Translations under genes and position numbers: made by a program
The notes under the pieces: generated by a model
Databases searched by the model: none
What the model was told of the DNA's origin: nothing
What the model saw: only the letters and a program-made list of their open reading frames with translations
From: Leguminivora glycinivorella
Taxonomy: Eukaryota; Arthropoda; Insecta; Lepidoptera; Tortricidae
Reading direction: 5' to 3'
DNA length: 64,000 nucleotides
Assembly (NCBI RefSeq): GCF_023078275.1
Contig: NC_062979.1
Coordinates: forward strand, 25,277,848 to 25,341,847
Part shown: positions 1-11,067 of the stretch, piece by piece
How positions within the stretch are numbered: the first letter of the stretch is position 1
Layout: each line of letters opens with the position of its first letter

Positions 1-735
1 ACCTTATTATAAAATGTTACACAGTTTCCCAGGAACGATTTCTTCACTTTCTGTAGACGAAACTTGGAAACCGCTAGCTTATGTTTGTTCCGTGTATTAT
101 AACTATGAATATCTGACAGTTTCTTAAAGGACTCTATATTCTTATGAGTATACATTATCACATCTAGTATGTATTGTGAAGCTACTGTAAGGATGTCTAT
201 CTCCTTAAAGCGTTCCTTCAGTGAGTCACGTGACGCCATGTTGTAGATAGATCGTATTGCCCGTTTCTGGAGAACGAAGATGGTTTGAATATCTGCTGCT
301 TTTCCCCAGGCCAATATGCCGTAAGACATAACACTATGAAAGTAACTGAAATAAACTAGGCGAGCTGTCTCCACATCAGTTAATTGCCTAATTCTCCTTA
401 CGGCATACGCGGCAGAGCTCAACCTTTTTGCTAGGGCAGATATATGAGGACCCCATTGCAGATTGCAATCTAAAGTAAGACCAAGAAAGAGCGTATTCTC
501 GACAAGGTCCAGGTTTTCGCCATTCAGCGTGATGGTAGTATCTGTCTTCCTTACATTGGGTAAAGAGAATTTAACACATTTCGTCTTCTTGGCATTAAGG
601 AGCAAGTTATTTGCTGTAAACCATTCTAGTACCTCCTTCAAAGTTTCATTCACATGGCTATAGTCACTCAGTTGCCTATCAACTTTGAAAATTAGTGAAG
701 TATCATCAGCAAATAAGACTATCTCACATTGCTAT
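1..735 (-). mobile_element. Non-LTR retrotransposon (LINE) reverse transcriptase fragment, 3' part
   Basis: Translating the minus strand from about 735 down to 1 gives one continuous protein-like frame. It contains the RT active-site box FADDT (around 699-716), followed by the usual downstream segments (LLLNAKKTKCVKF, then FLGLTLD, then YGILAWG). This order is typical of the palm-to-thumb part of Jockey/CR1-type LINE ORF2 proteins. The frame meets a stop just upstream of the FADDT box and runs off the window at the other end, so it is a 5'-truncated copy. The clade is inferred from memory of motif style. Confidence 0.85.
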
Positions 736-777
736 TTGTAAGGTATCTATTACGGGTCAAAATTACAGGTTTATTCA

Positions 778-965
778 ATACTAACTTTTTCCCGCGGCTT
801 CGTCCGCGTACTAATCTAATCATGTTTTCCCATACAAACTTTGGACTCCCATTTCACCCCCTCAGGAGGTGAATTTTGAAAAATCCTTTCTTAGTGCTCC
901 TCTACACCTTATAAGGAACCTACGTGCCAAATTTGAAATCTCTAGGACCAGCGATCTAGACTGTT
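778..965 (+). repeat. Dispersed lepidopteran repeat, CCCGCGGCTTCG family (partial)
   Basis: The segment begins with the CCCGCGGCTTCGTCCGCG head and continues with the loosely conserved body (CCCATACAAACTTT, then a 'caaatttgaaatct' stretch) shared with copies at 2318-2498 and 11975-12213. The TATAATATTAGTATGGAT tail is missing here, so the copy is truncated. Confidence 0.6.
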
Positions 966-1332
966 CGTTGATTTATTATTATTATTTATTTAATTATTAT
1001 AATAAAAGGTAACAATGGTATAAATATACAGTGCTCCACAAAACTATGTTATAAGTTTGACTGTGGAGTCAAGAAATCAAATACTTCTAAGGTTAACAGT
1101 CAGATATCATCAAAATTGACATTTGAGAAACATTAAAATAACATAAACATAAATGCAGGAAGACGATCCCTTATAGAGTTTCTAAGAGATACTTTTTTAA
1201 CCGTCTTTTGAAAGTATTTTTGTTTTGTTCCTGTGTTATGTCACTTGGCAATGAGCTCAGTAAGTAGGATATGCGTTTTTTAAGTGTCCTATCACCGTAG
1301 TAATTCGACACTCTAGGAACTACATATTTGAT
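966..1332 (-). mobile_element. LINE ORF2 C-terminus and 3' UTR with (AAT)n tail
   Basis: On the minus strand, 1332 down to 1171 reads as a typical LINE RT C-terminus: VPRVSNYYGDRTLKKRIS, then LPSDI, then NTFKRRLKKYLLETL and a TAA stop at 1171-1173. The FKRRLKKYLL motif close to the stop matches the ends of Jockey/CR1-like ORF2 proteins. About 200 bp of AT-rich 3' UTR follows, ending in an (AAT)n-like tail at about 970-1005. It is truncated at the 5' end and has no complete ORF. Confidence 0.7.
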
Positions 1333-1529
1333 ATATCAGTCAGTCAGTCAGTCTTTTATATATTTAGAAGTTATTTTGCCAAATATGTGTGGATAATTTT
1401 ACCATTTTGACATGTGTTACATGCACGTAGACTAGTGCTAAGACAATTGCAATTTTGCGGTGGGTAAAAATTATCAAGTTTTTGAAATAATCTCCATCGG
1501 GTTGTTTTTTTTTTTAATAATAGTGCCAT

Positions 1530-2120
1530 TTTTAGGGTTCCGTAGCCAAAATGGCAAAAACGGAACCCTTATAGTTTCGTCATGTCCGTCTGTCCGTCTG
1601 TCCGTCTGTCCGTCTGTCCGTCTGTCACAGCCGATTTACTCGGAAACTATAAGTACTACAGTGATGAAATTTGATGGGAATATGTGTTGTATGAACCGCT
1701 ACAAAATTATGACACTAAATAGTAAAAAAAAAGAATTGGGGGTGGGGCCCCCATACATGTAACTGAGGGATGAAAATTTTTTTTTTCGATGTACATACCC
1801 GTGTGGGGTATCAATGGAAAGGTCTTTTAAAATGATATAAAGTTTTCTAAAAAACATTTTTCTTAAAGTGAACGGTTTTTGAGATATCAGCTCTCAAAGT
1901 CGTAAAAAGTATGTCCCCCCCCCTCTATTTTTATAACTACGGGGTATAAAATTCTAAAAAAAATAGAGGTGATGCATGCTAATTAACTCTTTCAACGATT
2001 TTTGGTTTGATCAAAGTATCTCTTATAGTTTTTGAGATAGGTTGATTTAACTGTAATTTTGGTTTGCTGCTACGGAACCCTTTGTGCGCGAGCCCGACTC
2101 GCACTTGGCCGGTTTTTTTA
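1530..2120 (+). repeat. Dispersed repeat 'GGTTCCGTA...CACTTGGCCGG' (copy 1)
   Basis: A 590-bp repeat starts with TTAGGGTTCCGTAGCC and a mini inverted motif (GGTTCCGT / ACGGAACCC). It has a (GTCTGTCC)n run at 1586-1625 and ends with CGGAACCC followed by CGACTCGCACTTGGCCGG and a T-run. A second copy, disrupted by insertions, lies at 2935-5072, and a short head fragment lies near 17597-17620. There is no coding capacity; the 100-codon frame inside is an artefact of the octamer run. Confidence 0.75.
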
Positions 2121-2317
2121 TTTCAATTCAAATCGTTGAATAGTTAGCTTGGGCAGACTCTATAACCTGTCGGTACGCAACGAGTGCGCGACTAATTTTA
2201 TTTGGGCGTAGAACAGCGGCTGTTTAATTTGTGACCACCCTCGTTGACAACCCTTACTTGTTCGACACTGGATTTGTTTAGTTTCATTTGAGTATTTATT
2301 TCATGCTATTTTATGTT

Positions 2318-2498
2318 GTACTAGCTTTGCCCGCGGCTTCGCTCGCGTTAGAAAGAGACAAAAAGATCCTATGTCACTCTCCATCCCTTCAACTATCTCC
2401 ACTTAAAAAATCACAACAATTCGTCGCTCCGTTTTGCCGTGAAAGACGGACAAACAAACAGACACACACACTTTCCCATTTATAATATTAGTATGGAT
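2318..2498 (+). repeat. CCCGCGGCTTCG / TATAATATTAGTATGGAT repeat (full-length short copy)
   Basis: This compact copy has both family ends: CTAGCTTTGCCCGCGGCTTCG at the left and TTATAATATTAGTATGGAT at the right, with the degenerate GACGGACAAACAAACAGACA tract before the tail. The layout resembles a LINE 3'-UTR-derived or SINE-like element common in Lepidoptera. That assignment rests on recognition, not on a database match. Confidence 0.65.
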
Positions 2499-2559
2499 TT
2501 ATTGATACCGAGCTAAAAAACCGAGATAAAAAACATCGGAACGAAAATATCTATTTTTT

Positions 2560-2690
2560 ATGTGATATGAGGCAAACGAGCAGACAGGTCGCCTGATGAT
2601 GGTAAGCGATCACTGCCGCCCATGGACACCCGAAACACCAGAAGTGTTGGAGGTGCGTTGCCGTCCTTTAAGATTACCAAAAAAAAAAAG
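2560..2690 (+). repeat. SINE-like dispersed repeat (GAGCAGACAGGTCGCCTGATG family)
   Basis: It carries the words GAGCAGACAGGTCGCCTGATG, CACTGCCGCCCATGGACACC, GAAACACCAGAAGTGTTGG and GGTGCGTTGCCG. Related, more decayed copies are at 25605-25700 (plus), 43160-43275 (minus) and probably 14450-14560. It is a high-copy noncoding repeat type in Lepidoptera; I cannot say whether it is tRNA-derived. Confidence 0.6.
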
Positions 2691-2973
2691 TATTACCAAA
2701 AGTTGACTAGATTTCGGCCCACCTAATAATAGTACAAACTAATGTCTATGTAGACCAATTTTGGTACCCAATCCATGGCTGTCTTAAAACTCTTAATAAG
2801 AGGCAAATTCATAATATAGAAAATTCTGCTATAAAAGAATTTTAGGCATATTTTTGTTTAGAATTATAATTAAAGATGTCCCTTTAACTGGGTGTCTTCA
2901 GAAACATTGCACTGATTATAAAAGTGATTAGTTTTTAGGGTTCCGTACCAAAAAGGTACAACAGGAACCCTTA

Positions 2974-3106
2974 GTGCGTTTTCACATTATCCGATCCGAT
3001 ATCGGATGTCGGACCGATATCCCATACATCACAGGCGCCATCTTGGATTTTTTCTATTGAAATCCTTCCGACATCCGATATCGGATCGGATAATGTGAAA
3101 ACTCAC
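2974..3106. mobile_element. 133-bp palindromic MITE, PIF/Harbinger-like (TTA target duplication)
   Basis: Terminal inverted repeats run inward from GTGCGTTTTCACATTATCCG and, on the other strand, GTGAGTTTTCACATTATCCG, and extend through the GATATCGGATGTCGGA motif. The element is flanked on both sides by TTA (2971-2973 and 3107-3109). Removing it restores the host repeat's 'ggaaccc-TTA-tggtgcgactc' sequence. A 3-bp TWA duplication is the hallmark of PIF/Harbinger elements. A sister copy lies at 32162-32289. Confidence 0.8.
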
Positions 3107-3221
3107 TTATGGTGCGACTCTGTCCGTCTGTCACATTGTTAAATATCTCGAGAACTACTTATGATATCGATATGAAATTTGGAATAGTTATAAACATTGT
3201 GAACCTCTACAAGTTAAAAGT

Positions 3222-4230
3222 ATTTATTCCACCCGCAGCTCACTTGGGGCGCGTAATTGTAGTGTACAGTTAGTGACACCTCGACATTCTTCGGCAGCCT
3301 TTCGTGGGAGCTTCCGGTACATGGCAACCAAGTGCTGGAACAATATTCCACCACCTCTCAGGAACCTGCAAAATTTATCAAGTTTCAAAACTAAACTCAA
3401 ATTACTCACACTTCAACACCAGCGGCAACAGGAAGCTTTGAAATATGACACCAGTTTCTGTTAATTTAGTGTAGCATATGCGTATGCTAGACATGTTTGC
3501 ATCTTCACCAATAATCAAGTTATAATAATAAACTTACCCGTTTTTACTGTCCTATCTTCATAACAACTGAATGTTTATTTTATTTTATTCACATTAAACT
3601 TTAATCTATTGTATTTTGTCATGTCATCCAGCTGTACGCGTTTACATGTAGCTGTTTTTCTTTATATTTCCATGTGTAAGAATGTAAATTTATCCAGGCC
3701 CATTTCATAGTTAGTTGTAGAAAGAAACTCACTTTGACGGTAAATTAACATAGTTCTCTGGGTTCTTCTTTTAGAAATATTTGTAACACACGACTAATTA
3801 ATTATGTAGCACTTTAATATTATTTGTTAGTTTTAATGTTAAAATGTAGGTATATGAGTGAAATGTTTCAATTTTGTTATTTCGAACTCATTGGCACGCT
3901 GTGCGATCTGACCGGCCATTTTATTAATTATTTATTGTGTCATTATGAATACCTGTCCGCAGTCCAGATGGCGCTGATCACCGCCTCGCAACTGTGGGCG
4001 CGTTCAGATATCTCGGAAGGGCAGGCCGTACAGCTGCGTTCGTGGCCCACAAACCGGTCTCGCCGGAAGATCAGCGCTGGCCCCTGGTCAGCATTTATGC
4101 TGAGGCGGGACCATTTCGTGGTAAACCAGAAATACTTTTTTTTTTCTTCTCTTTTGTAATGATGAAATTACTTATGTAAATAATTGTGGTTACCATGAAT
4201 AAAACTATTGAATCTGAATCTGAATCTTAT
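3222..4230 (+). mobile_element. LINE 3' fragment: ORF2 C-terminus, long 3' UTR, (GAATCT)n tail
   Basis: The frame ending at the TAA of 3462-3464 reads VTPRHSSAAFRGSFRYMAT, then KCWNNIPPPLRNLQNLSSFK, then TKLKLL: the SFRY..KCWN.lP..LR...SFK pattern of LINE RT C-termini. A 740-bp 3' UTR follows, with the stretch 'cggtctcgccggaagatcagc' near 4052. It ends at AATAAAACTATT plus three GAATCT hexamers (4209-4227). The same 3' end occurs inverted at 13124-13312. It is 5'-truncated and inactive. Confidence 0.75.
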
Positions 4231-5734
4231 TTTTTTAATTAATTAATATAAATTATAGAAAATGGCCAAAATGAAAGGGGGGTAAACTGAAAATTTCAAG
4301 TAACTGGGTCAAAGTGGGGTATCGTTAGAAAGAGCTCAAATTGTATATATCAAAACTATTTTTTATAATTTTTTGGTTGTGGAAAAAATATATTTTTTGA
4401 AGGAAAATTAAAAAAAAAATACCGTCCCCCCCCCTTATCTCCGAAGTTTACCAACATAAATTTATGAAATTTCCACCAAACATAGCTATTATAATGAATA
4501 TTACAGGAAAAATAAAATCGTACACGTATCTTGAAAACTTTTTTTTTTATTTATAAAAAACCTTTCAGATTTACATTTCCAATTTCAACACCCTTGCGGG
4601 TGTTTATTGTACCTGTATTTTTTAACAAAATAACACGAAATTACCTTCTTTCAAATAGAGGCAAAATGGTTAAAATCGGTTCACGCAATAAACAATTATT
4701 CCATAAAAATCATCTTCCATACTAGCTCGCGCGCATTAGTTTACTCAATTTGCCGATAGATGTCGCTGTACGTTGAACGCTCATTTCCTACATCGCGTTA
4801 TTCCTGATATAATGAGGTCGGTTCAGGAGCGTCCTTGCGACATGTCGTAAGTCGTTAACTATTGAAGTCGAATAGTCTTGATTTTATTTGGACGCTGTCT
4901 AACAATATAATTGTATATTAAAATATTACTTTGTTATATGGGTAATTGAGTCTTGAGGGATTTAGTCAAATCTGTAGAGTTCTATGAATAACATTTTGAT
5001 GATTCAACTATTGAAAGTTTGTACGGAACCCTCGGTGAGCGAGTACGACTCGCACTTGACCGGTTTTTTTTTTCGAAATGTTTGCAAATGTTATTTAAAA
5101 AAAATGTAACACTTTTAATGAAATGTTGGCTTTCACCCTTGCAGAGGTGAGGCAGGCAGGCGGGGCTATCGAAATCGTTGGCAACGTATCTTCGCCTGGC
5201 TCTATAGCCTAATACATTTTACGATCTTTATTCTATTATTCAATATTTTACTATCCAATAACCAAGTAGGCATTTGACCTCCACCTCATGCAAATCTCGT
5301 AAATCGCAAACCAAATCCCGCGCCGATCCATAAAAAATCCTCACGCGTGTAAATAATTCATAGCTCGTGTTCATCCCGCCGAGGGAGGATTTATTTTACA
5401 ACTTTCCTTTGAGAAAACTAGAATAATTTGAAGTGTTAAGTGGTTTGAACTTCGGGAAAGTATTCGTATAAACGCGTGTTTTGACTTGGTTTAGTATTCG
5501 AGTCTAGGCTTTCACTAGGAGATAGCTTTTTCAGTTTCACTAGTGCCTAGTCTTGTTTGATGTAGATTTTTATAAATAAAAATAGTTATTTGTTTTACAA
5601 GGGGGCAAAGTTGTTGTTTAACCGCACGTGCCAATATTGATACCCGAGCAAGCGGTCGTAGATTCCAATATTATGGAATAATAGTGGAATCTTGAACGTT
5701 GCGAGGGTTTCAAGGCACGAAGGTTAAACAAATT

Positions 5735-5996
5735 TGCCACCGAGTGAAACACAAATTTTTCACCACAACAACATGAACACACGACTATAAAATATCAAAC
5801 TAAATCAAATCTATCAATCTAATCAATATTTATGATTCAAAATCATCATTTACACGTAAATTATACCAGCCAGCTCAAGACATCAGGTTAACATTTGTAT
5901 GAAATTACTTTGCACTCTTGTGGATAAAATGCAATTTTGCTATCTGTTTTCGAACAGCAAAGTAAGCCTTTACCAGTTGGTGTGGTGAAAAGTATA
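5735..5996. repeat. Inverted-end repeat, GAGTGAAACACAAA / GTGGTGAAAAG family (copy 1)
   Basis: The left part reads CGAGTGAAACACAAATTTTT then CACCACA; the right part reads GGTGTGGTGAAAAGTATA, giving a short terminal inverted match. A second member with the same organisation lies at 9424-9694. The interior is noncoding. It is probably a decayed MITE; no target duplication is clear. Confidence 0.4.
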
Positions 5997-6002
5997 TTGA
6001 CA

Positions 6003-6133
6003 TTAACACTTTCGCTACCAAGAACCCGACTGTCGGGTACACCGCTCGTAGAAGCGTAGCCGATTACATGGGTTTCCCCGTATGTAGCGAAAATTTCGTA
6101 GCGCCGCGTAGAGCCCGGTTTCGAAAGTGTTAA
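6003..6133. mobile_element. 131-bp fold-back MITE (TTAACACTTTCG ends)
   Basis: The ends are exact inverted repeats (TTAACACTTTCG and CGAAAGTGTTAA), and inner blocks also pair loosely around 6070. The GC-rich interior contrasts with its surroundings. A flanking target duplication cannot be separated from the TTAA in the termini. Confidence 0.5.
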
Positions 6134-8512
6134 AGTAACTTACGGGCCGAACGCTACTACCATCTTTTTCGGCGTTTCAACTAGGGTTGCACTGGCTACG
6201 GCCGTAGTCACGGAATACTTTTTTTAAGTGTTCCTTCGAATTGTTATATGATTATGATTTCAGTGTCGTGTCGTTTCTTAGTCAATAGGTATGTTATGTA
6301 AAGAATATCCTAGATATACAAATGCCAGACTACAAATATACAAATGATATACAAATTGAATGCCAGATATACAAATTCATAAAAAATGAATATGTAGGTA
6401 TATCATTTATCAGCAAAATGTACGTGACAAGATTACAGTGGTCTATTTTGTTTACATTATTTGCTAAATCCAATAACCATTGGATGCTGCAGTGGAACCT
6501 CGATAACACGAACCTTGACAGTATCCAGTGAAAGTTTCATAGGTCATAGGTTTATTGTTCTTGAAAAATATATGTTGTTCGTCTAAAAACCAAGTTACAG
6601 GAGTACAATAGCAAAACGTATAGGACATAATAGGTGAAAGTGAGTAGTGACTACACTGGGTAGGTATCAATCTATTTTAGTTGTTGGAGATTACATTGCT
6701 GTTCCGACATGTGAAAATGATTCCCTTTGATCAAACTACTGGAGATAGATGTATTAATACTATATTATTTATTATACTCTTTGGATGTATTCCTAAGTCA
6801 AAAAGCCTACTGAGAATCTAAGAACTGAGAGAGCTTACTAGGAAAGATATCGCAGGGGCCGGTTGGTCTAGTCGGATTCGACTTACTGTACTTTTCCTTT
6901 AGTGTATGATATTTATCTCATGAAGTAAATATCGAAAAAATATGTAGCGTTCCATTTTTAAAAGGATCTTTATGCTTTAACTGCAATAATAATTAATTTC
7001 TATGACGTGAAGCGTAGGAAACCCTCTTTCAACGCAGCCAAACATGTTAAAAAGGATCGCTCGGTTAGTTATAAAGCATTTAAAATGTAGTCTATAATTT
7101 CGTTGTTCCTAGATTCGAATTATCAAGGTTCCACTGCATCGAATAACCAACTAATAATTTCGCCACCGAATACCACTCAAAACAGCCAGTTTACACGCTC
7201 CACAAAACAGAATTAAATGAATTTCACATCGCCCCGGAATGGCGGAACTTCCGCGCAAACCGGAAGTGACCAAGATTATTTCTTTATTAGCCAGTTTAAT
7301 GGAACTCCTAATGTTTGGGAAATTTGTAATTTTGTGGGTAGTATTAAAAAGGTCGCGCTTGGCCGGCGGAACGAATGTTATCGAATATCGATTGAGGGTT
7401 TGTTTTAAATGGAGGCTCAAGGTGTAAAGACACCTGTTTGATACAGATATTGGGCCATTAATAGAACAATAAATGTGTAAAGTCGTTTTGGAGTATTAAA
7501 ACCATGAAGACGACTAAGGTGACCCTAGAAAAACCGCTGCGGAGCAAAACATGCTTGAACCGAGCCGATTCGATCAATCGTTATATAAACTCTGATACGA
7601 TATGGGTTGGCGATATCCGTATCAAAAGTGACGTTCGAATCGGGCTGAAGATGATCCATAAAATAGGTACCTAGATATAATTACATCTATTTTATGGATC
7701 ATCTTTTGAACTATAAACAAAAAACAATTTGTTTTTCATAAGCTGGCCATGTGCATAACATAACACCCTTGCAGATGGGCTACTGTGACTGTTTATCAGT
7801 CGATCCGTATTTTTTGACATCAACGCCGACGCGGTAAAAACGCACCACACAAAGAAGACTCGTAGTACCTACTCATCCTAAAATGTTCATTTACCTTACT
7901 GTTTGCGTTTTAATTATTTATTAAAATCATAAAAATAATTAACAAAACCAAGCTACACTCAGACATTCTGTCGACTACAGAAACTTAACCCGACTACGTT
8001 AAGAATTCTTCAAAAAACTTTTGTTTATTTTTGAGCTCCAATGTGCACGGGGACACGCATTCCCGCCTCGTCTGAAAGTGCATTATGTCTCCAAATTGTC
8101 CAACTGTCATCTTAACCTAATCCGAACGATCAATGGACTTTAAATACACTTTTCCTTTCCGTTACCGTCACGGACGATTCCAGACTCAAGGCTATTTGCA
8201 CCGGATAGCAAAAGGGTTAGGATCAGGGCAATCCCTTCCTATGTTCTGACGCTTTCGGATTTGAAGGTAACATGAGTCCAATCTTGCTTCACTTCCAACT
8301 CAATATGTACAACATATATTATATGTAGGTACCTAATTTTAGCCCGACGTTTCGGACATGACATTACGTCCGTGGTCACGGGTAGACTGGTTGGGAGTTG
8401 TGTCAACATCTTCTAGCTGTACGAGTTTAAGCCCCGTCCCGTCCCGTAATGTCCCGTTTTAATTTAATAATATGAGTGAAGATCGTGTTAGTTTAAATCA
8501 ATATACCTACCT
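6134..8512. other. No gene recognised (2.4 kb)
   Basis: AT-rich DNA with short chance reading frames on both strands and no recognisable domain. A tandem-like run of 'tatacaaatgccag' words sits at 6311-6382. At 6170-6215 and 8341-8395 are diverged matches to the 'cgtttcggccaggttgcactggcc' motif seen in the 350-bp tandem repeat at 11.1-11.8 kb. I see nothing else supportable. Confidence 0.5.
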
Positions 8513-8640
8513 AATTTTAGGTTCTTTAGTAAGTAACTAATGTGGAGTCGCTGTTGAGTGTCCACTTCACCATACAATGCATGTCATTTGCTGTGACATT
8601 TACGCTCTTGAGTGACATATTTCATTGACAGACGAAGATA
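8513..8640 (+). repeat. 'GGTTTTAGTAAGTAAC' dispersed repeat, copy 1
   Basis: The segment reads TTTTAGGTTCTTTAGTAAGTAAC, then 'catacaatgcatgtcattt' and 'gacatttacgctcttgagtgac'. The same word order recurs at 26170-26270, 44362-44475 and 52041-52140. It is noncoding and its class is unknown. Confidence 0.45.
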
Positions 8641-9423
8641 CAAGTTTTTTTAAAAGTAGTTTTATATTTCTGGTCAGGCTTTAAAATTAATGGTAGAAGC
8701 CCTGCTGTCAAGGTTACAAATATGCTGGTTGGTCCAAGGTTCGAGTCTGCGTTCGATAACAATAGGACACGGTTATCCTTCCGGTTGATTTGGGAATCCT
8801 ATTCAGCGGGTAACGAGATTTAGACAAAAAATAATAACATCTTCGCAAATCTTTGGAGAGCAAAATAAAGTGTAGCTTACCTACCAGTTACAAAAGTTTT
8901 TGTATTGATTATTCTGTAGATACAAGCGTCAACAATTATCTATGTTTGACTACAGCAAGAGTTACAATCAATTTTGTCGTCATAATCGTTCATTAGGTTT
9001 ATTTCTTAGCAGCACAAGGAGGTCCTTTAAAAATAAAACACAAGTGTGTACTTAATTTACTCAATCAATCTTATGAAAGCCATTTATTAGGGCCCATAAT
9101 ACACTCGATCAAAGAGGAACGGAGCCAAGAGGCAAGCGCGGCACTATGGCGGAACACAATACCAATAATGGTTCTGGCTGCGATTGTGTGACTGATACGC
9201 TTATAGGGAGCGTAATAGTAATAAGTTTCTGGTGTATACCATACAATGGTTATATTATAGGGATACAATAATAATGTTGTTATAGGTAATAAAGGTACAA
9301 TTGGTTGTAAAACTGATAAAGACTAGTCCACAGAATCAAAAGCTTTATTTACTGCACATGTCGTTTGACCTATTGGCGTAGCCGGTCTTATCGCTAAAGA
9401 AAAATATCTTTAAGACAATTAAT

Positions 9424-9694
9424 TTGCACCCGAGTGTAACACAAAACTTTTCCCCTCACTATAGCGAGGAAACTACAACGCAAAAAATGCGTTTATCTCT
9501 GCTTCCAGTAGTTCCACAGGTGGTAAATCATCTTTATTACTAGATTCACCTACTTTTATCAATTTTAAAGCAGTTAATTTGACTTTATTCAAAGTCAAAT
9601 TACTTTACCCCACTAGTGAATAAAATGCGTTTTTACCCGCTGGTATTAAAGGACAAAACATGTGTTTCCGAGCTAGTGAGGGGAAAAATACTTT
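9424..9694. repeat. Inverted-end repeat, GAGTGAAACACAAA family (copy 2)
   Basis: It begins CACCCGAGTGTAACACAAAA, then CTTTTCCCCTCAC, and ends CTAGTGAGGGGAAAAATACTTTT. The CTTTTCCCCTCACTA / TAGTGAGGGGAAAA blocks are inverted matches. It has the same architecture as 5735-5996, so the two support each other as a family. Confidence 0.4.
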
Positions 9695-9781
9695 TGCTAT
9701 CGATGACGATGATTCAGTACTCAGCATGTGTTAATTATTGAACACGTCTATATTCGCGCTTATTACATTGATAACCTTTGA

Positions 9782-9841
9782 CCGGCAACCTTTAAATCAA
9801 GAGTGAACAGGCATCTTCTGGGCGAGCTCACACCATTGTAG
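9782..9841 (+). mobile_element. LINE ORF2 C-terminal scrap
   Basis: A short frame reads PATFKSRVNRHLLGELTPL and stops at 9839-9841. The FKSRVNRHL motif just before the stop is common at the very end of LINE RT proteins. An A-rich (AATAAT/AAAAATAAAAA) tail at about 9889-9910 would fit a LINE 3' end. Confidence 0.4.
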
Positions 9842-10203
9842 GCCACGTCTTTGCCTTCGGCTAGTCTGTGGCCAAGAGTAAGCCCATTTATAATAATAAA
9901 AAAATAAAAATTTTGGCGACATATCAAACAAACAAAACATATCGCAAATAGCGATTATAATTAACAATAGTAGAGTTCAATATTAAGTTCAGAGTGTTGT
10001 GTTTTGATATCTAATAATAGATAGTAGCGCCACCTAAACTAATACTTGTATAGACTCTTTTGTATCTTATACTCTTTAGATCCTTTCAAAACCTTTGTGA
10101 CTGTGTTGTATTTGGAATGTTATTGACTTAAATATATTATTCCTTTGATATCCGTTTACCAGAATGGTTGTTTTAATTTCATAACACAGAGTTTAAAACA
10201 GCG

Positions 10204-10285
10204 TAAGGTACCTACAGCGTGCAGCGGGGCAAATTTTGACTGGGGGCCAATTGTAACTAATCCACTTTTTCCATTATTACACTAC
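10204..10285. mobile_element. Left half of a MITE split by a 2-kb insertion
   Basis: It reads TAAGGTACctacAGCGTGCAGCGGGGCAAAT then 'gactgggggccaattgtaactaatcc' and stops at 'cattattacacta'. This matches the left 70-80 bp of the intact 230-bp element at 42219-42448. The right half resumes at 12254. The 1968 bp in between are later insertions. Confidence 0.8.
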
Positions 10286-10322
10286 TAGCTATTACCCGCG
10301 GCTTCGCCCGCTTAATAAAAGT
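10286..10322 (+). repeat. Head of a CCCGCGGCTTCG-family element, cut off by another insertion
   Basis: TAGCTATTACCCGCGGCTTCG then CCCGC matches the left end of the family. The matching body and TATAATATTAGTATGGAT tail occur at about 11975-12213. Together they look like one insertion into the MITE that was itself invaded or rearranged. Confidence 0.55.
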
Positions 10323-10377
10323 ATTCATTAAGATTTTCATTTGGATCCGTAGGGACCGTAGGTTTCTCTGTAGGTAT

Positions 10378-10860
10378 ATTTATGAAATGAAATGAAATGA
10401 AATGATTTATTGTCAGACCACAGGTAAAAAATATAAAAGATGTCAAAAATAATAATAAACGCATCTTTTCCGCAGTCTACCATTTCTGGTGTACAATATT
10501 TTGGGGCATGCAAAGCATGCAATAAAAACTATTTACAATATTTACACAGTCACAAAAAGCTAAGCAAACAATATGAAAAATAGGTACCTACTTCAGAATA
10601 TGTCAAAGTTATTGTTATTATTATGTCAAATCGTAAATGTGCAATAATTACTTAAATATTTATTTATAATTGTCCATTATTATTTAAAAAGTCAAGTGGG
10701 GAATAGAACATTTTATCCAAAAGCCATTCGTGAAGCACTTTCTTAAATTTTGTATTGTCATGGTCCTTAAATACGTCTGGAATATATTCTGGAATATATA
10801 AATTATCTGCGATTATTTCGATTGCACATAATACTTTTGCTTGCAATGATTGTAGAAATA
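10378..10860 (-). mobile_element. LINE ORF2 C-terminus and 3' UTR with (ATTTC)n tail
   Basis: On the minus strand, 10846-10664 encodes YIPEYIPDVFKDHDNTKFKK, then VLHEWLLDKMFYSPLDFLNN. The FKK.L.EWLL.K.FYS..DFLN pattern is a typical LINE RT terminus. About 260 bp of 3' UTR follow, ending with AATAAATCATTTCATTTC repeats at 10381-10403. It is 5'-truncated. Confidence 0.7.
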
Positions 10861-11067
10861 TTACACATTGACCACAGCGTAGGTAATTCTATATACTCGT
10901 ACGCTGGGGAAACCTTTATAAACATCCCACATAGCCCGTATTTAGACACTATGATCGGTGGGTAAAAAGTACTTTTTTCTATTATCCCTTACAATTTTTT
11001 ACATTTTGCTTATACTTATCGCAAACGTAATCTTCAAGCAAGCAAACAACGATCGTCTTAGAGCACA

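Larger units (their letters stand above)
2935..5072 (+). repeat. Dispersed repeat 'GGTTCCGTA' (copy 2), split by nested insertions
   Basis: The left end (TTAGGGTTCCGTACC) is at 2935 and the right end (CGGAACCCTCGG, then CGACTCGCACTTGACCGG and a T-run) is at about 5022-5072, matching the two ends of the copy at 1530-2120. Inside it lie a 133-bp MITE (2974-3106) and a LINE 3' fragment (about 3220-4230). Body sequence such as the 'caaagtggggtatcgttag' stretch resumes after the LINE. Confidence 0.6.

Noticed and set aside
1460..1762. 100-codon plus-strand frame with a VCPSVRLS repeat
   Set aside because: It lies inside a dispersed repeat and is created by the GTCTGTCC tract.
9071..9268. 65-codon minus-strand frame (Tyr-rich start)
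   Set aside because: No domain, no splice context and no family recognised; its length is within chance expectation.
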